Source of the DNA: an uncultured Eggerthella sp.
GTDB lineage: Bacteria > Actinomycetota > Coriobacteriia > Coriobacteriales > Eggerthellaceae
DNA length: 64,000 nucleotides
Reading direction: 5' to 3'
NCBI GenBank assembly: GCA_959607715.1
Contig: CAUHNN010000002.1
Coordinates: 101,318-165,317 of the forward strand
Part shown: positions 60,760 to 64,000 of the stretch, one piece after another
How the letters are laid out: the number at the start of each line of letters is the position of its first letter
Numbering within the stretch: position 1 is the stretch's first letter
Notes under the pieces: generated by a model
Told to the model about the DNA's origin: nothing
Database searches by the model: none
Seen by the model: only the letters and a program-made list of their open reading frames with translations
Made by a program: the position numbers and the translations under genes

Positions 60760-61797
60760 ATGGGGAAGATAAAAGTGGCTGTTCTGGGCTTGAACCAGGG
60801 CGCAAAAGCTGCTCGGGATGCTGCGGCGAGCGAGCGATTTGACCTGGTGGCGGTTGGCGGTTTTGGGGAGCAGGCCGAAACCGTAGCAGAAGAGGCGAAG
60901 GCGCCCCTTTACGAGGATTATCGGGTTTTGCTGAAAGAAGTGTCACTGGATGGGGTGGTGATCGCCCTTCCAAATGGCCTTCATTGGCCTGCGGTCGAAG
61001 CGGCTTTGGACGTCGGTATTCGGAATATTCTGCTTGAGAAGCCTATAGCTGATAGTGAAGAGGACGCGCTCAAGATAATCGAAGCGTGCGGGAGGGCGCA
61101 AGCGACTCTTTTAATTGGTCATCAAAGGCGTTCGTCTGCGACGATGCTTTTCCTTAAGCGCTTTATTGAAGAGGGAAATCTGGGCGATTTGGTTGGAATC
61201 CAGTGCTCGGCCACCTACGTCAAGCCCGATAGTTATTTTGTTGGGTGGCATACAGAGACGGGGCCATTGCTGCTGAACACTATTCACGATGTCGACGATT
61301 TCCATTATTTCACGGGGCGAAAAGTGGAGCGCGTGTACGCCGCAGCTCGCAATTCGATTCGCAATGGGAAGATCGAGGACTCTGTTTCTGCGGTCTTGGA
61401 ATTCGAAGGCGGTTTGACCTGCTCGTATTTCGTTTCCGATGGTGTTCCGTCGCCGTGGGGGTACGACATGGCTGCCCAGGAAATGCGTTTTATGAATTGC
61501 TATCACGGCGAAAACAGCTTGCGTGTCTTCGGAACGAAGGGTTCCTTTGGATTGCCCAACATGGATTTCTTCGACTACTTGCCTGAACGCTATGGATGGA
61601 CGGAACCGCTGCAGAGGCATCATTTCGAGGTGGGGCGGCCCGATCCTGCGACTGCAACGCTCGATCATTTTGCCGATTTGTGCGACGGGATCGAAACGGT
61701 TCCTCGTTGTACCGGCGAGCAAGGTTTGGCGACGCTCAAGGTTGTCCAAGCTCTGCTTGAGTCGGCTAAAACAGGAAAGATTGTTCAGTGCGACTAA
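60760..61797 (+). CDS. Gfo/Idh/MocA-family NAD(P)-dependent oxidoreductase
   Basis: A 345-residue dehydrogenase with an N-terminal Rossmann fold (KVAVLGLNQGAKAARDA, where the usual GxGxxG is altered to GLNQGA), the VVIALPNGLHWPAVEAALDVG strand and the family motif LLEKPIADSEEDA, and a C-terminal substrate domain with GPLLLNTIHDVDDFHYFTG. The family oxidises sugars, inositols and related polyols. With the VOC protein upstream it could process a cyclitol or dehydroquinate-like compound. The GGGAGGAG site precedes the ATG. Confidence 0.87.
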   Translation: MGKIKVAVLGLNQGAKAARDAAASERFDLVAVGGFGEQAETVAEEAKAPLYEDYRVLLKEVSLDGVVIALPNGLHWPAVEAALDVGIRNILLEKPIADSEEDALKIIEACGRAQATLLIGHQRRSSATMLFLKRFIEEGNLGDLVGIQCSATYVKPDSYFVGWHTETGPLLLNTIHDVDDFHYFTGRKVERVYAAARNSIRNGKIEDSVSAVLEFEGGLTCSYFVSDGVPSPWGYDMAAQEMRFMNCYHGENSLRVFGTKGSFGLPNMDFFDYLPERYGWTEPLQRHHFEVGRPDPATATLDHFADLCDGIETVPRCTGEQGLATLKVVQALLESAKTGKIVQCD

Positions 61798-61831
61798 TGG
61801 AACGAGGTCTCTGAGCAATTGCGGGGAGAGC

Positions 61832-61859
61832 GGGGAGCCAGCCGGAAGGCTGGTTCCCC
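61832..61859 (+). terminator. Terminator of the VOC-Gfo/Idh unit
   Basis: GGGGAGCCAGCC / GGCTGGTTCCCC (one G-T pair) with a GGAA loop. There is no strong T-tract. Confidence 0.7.
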
Positions 61860-61977
61860 GCTGCTGATTTCTTGCGATGTAACTTTTTTGCTTTTTCGGG
61901 TAAGGTGTTTTTCGCCTCGTTTCCGAACGGTAATCTAGGCCAAAGAATATATACGCTAGACCCCGAAAGGGACCTAC

Positions 61978-63897
61978 ATGAGTGAAACGCAGTCGACGGC
62001 GCTCAGGGCATCGCGCGCCGTAATTGGAATAGCACTTTCAGGGGCTCTTGCGCTGGGCATGGCGCCCCTTGTGCCAAACCAGGCTTATGCGGACGATCCA
62101 GTTACGGCTGATGGATCGGCATCCGCTGAGCCCCAGGGCTTTAGCAGCGAGACGGAGGCGACCTCCTACGATCGGGCGGTCATCTGGGCCGCAGGCGTCG
62201 ATGATGCATCCATGGTGGAAGAGGTCTATCCGGAAAGCCGAGAGCAGAATCTTCGTGCCCGTGCGGCGACCCCTTCGGTTAAGCCCATGACCTTCAGCGA
62301 CGAGATGCTGTACTTCTGCAAGTACGAAAGCAGCTGCAACTACGATCAGGGCTTAAGTTCCGGCGACGGCTACAACGCTATGGGCTACTTTCAGTTCGAT
62401 CGCCGCTACGGGCTGGGCAATTTCCTTCAGGCCGTGTACAACTACAACCCCACGCGCTACAAGTGCCTGAAGGTCATCGGCGACAAGTACAACTGGAACA
62501 CCAATCGCGCTACCCGTAGCAACGGTAAGTTCACTACTTTCGGGAATGATCTGAACACCGCCTGGCACGCTGCCTACAAGGCGAACCCCACTGAATTTTC
62601 TCGCCTCCAGAATGGCTGGGCTTACACGCAGTACTACGATGGCCCAGCCGGTGTCCGAGGGTCGCTTAAGGCCTTCGGCATCAACACCGATGATCGTGCC
62701 GACTGCGTAAAGGGCCTTGTTTGGGGCATGTCCAACCTATTTGGCCAGGGCGGCGGCGCTAGCTACGTGAACCAGGGGCTGTATTACGGCTGCAATTGGT
62801 TCTTCAAGCAGGCGAAGATCAATAATTCCATGACCGATGTCCAGCTTGTGACTGCCTTGTGCGATACGGTGGTGAGTAAGGTGGCCTCGCGTTATCCGAG
62901 CCAGCCGGAATACCATCAGGGTTGGCAGAATCGCTACAAAAAAGAAAAGGCGGATTGTCTGGAGTATCTGAAGGGCTACAGGAGCGCGTGGCGTCAAATT
63001 GGGGGCTATTGGTACTGGTACGATGCTTCGGGCAACCGAGCTACTGGATGGGAATACATAAAAAATAAATGGTATTACTTCAACTCCGCAGGAGTCATGC
63101 AGACCGGTTGGGAGAAAGTTTCTGGTAAGTGGTATTACCTTGGAACGAGCGGCGCAATGAAGACCGGCTGGCAAGAGGTGTCGGGAAAATGGTATTTCTT
63201 CAGTGAAAAAGGAGCGATGCAGACCGGTTGGCTTGTTCGCCCTGATGAAAAAAAATATTACCTGCAGGATTCTGGGGCAATGTTGAGCCAAGGGTGGCAT
63301 GTGGTTGATGGAGATAAATACCACATGAGCGAAAAAGGTTCAGTTGAGATTGGGTGGATCTCCCTTTCCGAGGGAAGGTACTATCTCGATGAAGACGGCA
63401 TTATGCAGACCGGTTGGGAGAGGGTTTCAGGTAAGTGGTATTACTTGAACAAAGACGGCATTATGCAGACCGGTTGGGAGATGGTCTCGGGTAAGTGGTA
63501 TTTCCTTGACGATGAAGGCGTCATGCAGGCTGGCTGGCTTGTTCGCCCGAGTGGCGCAAAATACTATCTATTCTCAAGCGGCTCCATGGCTTCTCCTGGC
63601 TGGAATAAAATAGATGGCAAATGGTACTACATGGGTTCTTCTGGCGCGGTTAAGGTTGGTTGGATCAAGCTGGATGACAAGTGGTATTACATGGATCGCG
63701 CTGGGGTTATGAAAAAGGGCTGGCTTGAATTGAGTGGGAAATGGTATTTCCTTGATGACAAGGGAGCCATGAAAACTGGCTGGCTGAAAAGGGGGACTAA
63801 AACCTATTACCTTAATTCCAAGGGAGTCATGCTTACGGGTAAGCAGACGATCGACGGGAGAATCTATCGTTTTTCATCCTCCGGCGCTTTGCTCTAA
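61978..63897 (+). CDS. Secreted cell-wall-binding protein with 15 choline-binding-type repeats
   Basis: A 639-residue secreted protein. The signal peptide is at about 1-37 (cleavage near QAYADD). Residues about 95-330 form a domain with FCKYESSCNYDQG, NAMGYFQFDRRYG and VKGLVWGMSNLFGQGG, which look like a lysozyme- or transglycosylase-type enzyme with Glu in KYESS as candidate catalytic residue; I cannot assign a family. From residue 338 there are 15 repeats of about 20 residues (W...GKWYYL...GxMxTG), the CW_binding_1/choline-binding pattern that attaches proteins to wall polymers. It probably cuts or remodels peptidoglycan at the surface, or of other cells. It is a single-gene unit. Confidence 0.85.
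   Translation: MSETQSTALRASRAVIGIALSGALALGMAPLVPNQAYADDPVTADGSASAEPQGFSSETEATSYDRAVIWAAGVDDASMVEEVYPESREQNLRARAATPSVKPMTFSDEMLYFCKYESSCNYDQGLSSGDGYNAMGYFQFDRRYGLGNFLQAVYNYNPTRYKCLKVIGDKYNWNTNRATRSNGKFTTFGNDLNTAWHAAYKANPTEFSRLQNGWAYTQYYDGPAGVRGSLKAFGINTDDRADCVKGLVWGMSNLFGQGGGASYVNQGLYYGCNWFFKQAKINNSMTDVQLVTALCDTVVSKVASRYPSQPEYHQGWQNRYKKEKADCLEYLKGYRSAWRQIGGYWYWYDASGNRATGWEYIKNKWYYFNSAGVMQTGWEKVSGKWYYLGTSGAMKTGWQEVSGKWYFFSEKGAMQTGWLVRPDEKKYYLQDSGAMLSQGWHVVDGDKYHMSEKGSVEIGWISLSEGRYYLDEDGIMQTGWERVSGKWYYLNKDGIMQTGWEMVSGKWYFLDDEGVMQAGWLVRPSGAKYYLFSSGSMASPGWNKIDGKWYYMGSSGAVKVGWIKLDDKWYYMDRAGVMKKGWLELSGKWYFLDDKGAMKTGWLKRGTKTYYLNSKGVMLTGKQTIDGRIYRFSSSGALL
62989..63894 (+). repeat. Tandem ~60-bp repeats coding for wall-binding modules
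   Basis: Fifteen units, most 60 bp (66 bp for the two WLVRP units), code for the W/Y/G-rich modules. Two neighbouring units share a nearly identical 24-base block around GGCATTATGCAGACCGGTTG at 63398 and 63458, indicating recent duplication. Confidence 0.85.
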
Positions 63898-63947
63898 TTT
63901 GATTCGCGCCTCTTACGAATACGCAAATAAGGCCCCGAGAGGTAGAT

Positions 63948-64000
63948 TGAACTGCGCCCCAAAACTTGGACGCGTTAAATCATAACCTCTAGGCGGCCTC
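63948..64000. mobile_element. Probable end of an IS3-family insertion sequence (partial)
   Basis: The sequence from 63948 (TGAACTGCGCCCCAAAACTT followed by GGACG) looks like a terminal inverted repeat of IS3/IS150-group elements, which begin TGnnCTGnnCCCnAAAnnTTGGAC. On the complementary strand a frame ending GAGGCCGCC TAG (63991-64000) could be the last codons of a transposase. The body lies outside the window, so this is a tentative call. Confidence 0.45.

Noticed and set aside
62989..63894. CRISPR-like periodic repeats
   Set aside because: The 60-bp period is coding, without spacers, and corresponds to wall-binding protein modules.

Overview
The window looks like chromosome of an anaerobic, gut-type actinomycete of the Eggerthellaceae/Coriobacteriia kind. 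This is inferred from its GC-rich coding sequence, tight gene packing with strong GGAGG ribosome sites, many CaiB/BaiF CoA-transferases, a BTAD regulator, a probable membrane-anchored regulator, family-3 amino-acid ABC systems, sortase-like surface proteins and a protein with choline-binding-type repeats. I cannot name the genus. I see no phage genes and no CRISPR array. The only mobile-element signal is a probable insertion-sequence end at the right edge.

Layout. 1-4.8 kb: a membrane protein running off the left edge, divergent from MFS carrier - HSL-type hydrolase - PatB/MalY-type C-S lyase. 4.9-9.5 kb: small membrane proteins, a GlcD-type FAD oxidase and a lactonase-like metallo-beta-lactamase. 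9.6-12.8 kb: a complete amino-acid ABC importer. 13.1-17.2 kb: ABC exporter, MGDG-synthase-like glycosyltransferase, NifX-like protein, tRNA-Thr(CGT). 17.5-24.4 kb: two broken genes for repeat-rich, wall-anchored surface proteins with an MFS gene between them. 24.4-37.7 kb: mostly core genes (CoA-transferase, shikimate dehydrogenase, citrate synthase, pyrE, ferredoxin-type aldo/keto reductase, CNNM protein, an MFS-CBS fusion, LysR).

37.8-51.9 kb holds two catabolic-looking modules. The first is acyl-CoA dehydrogenase + CaiB-type CoA-transferase, divergent from an MFS carrier. The second is MFS - CoA-transferase - old-yellow-enzyme reductase - second CoA-transferase - GAF/BTAD activator. Together they suggest import of an organic acid, activation to a CoA thioester by CoA transfer, flavin-dependent reduction or oxidation of a C=C bond, and dedicated regulation. 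The second module starts behind five AACC boxes spaced 11-12 bp apart, the geometry expected for the winged-helix regulator encoded at its end. The first carries two copies of a perfect TGAACATGTTCA palindrome. 52-55.2 kb is a second amino-acid ABC importer whose permease has an added secreted domain. 56.2-61.8 kb (third paralogous MFS, shikimate dehydrogenase, LysR, VOC protein, Gfo/Idh oxidoreductase) resembles a quinate/shikimate or cyclitol utilisation locus. The window closes with a secreted protein carrying 15 wall-binding repeats.

Five otherwise well-preserved genes are each broken by what looks like one missing base (near 19.90, 23.72, 26.10, 50.84 and 58.39 kb). Three of these lie in homopolymers (C8, G10, A6). 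Either the assembly has indel errors or some are contingency loci; the sequence alone cannot decide.
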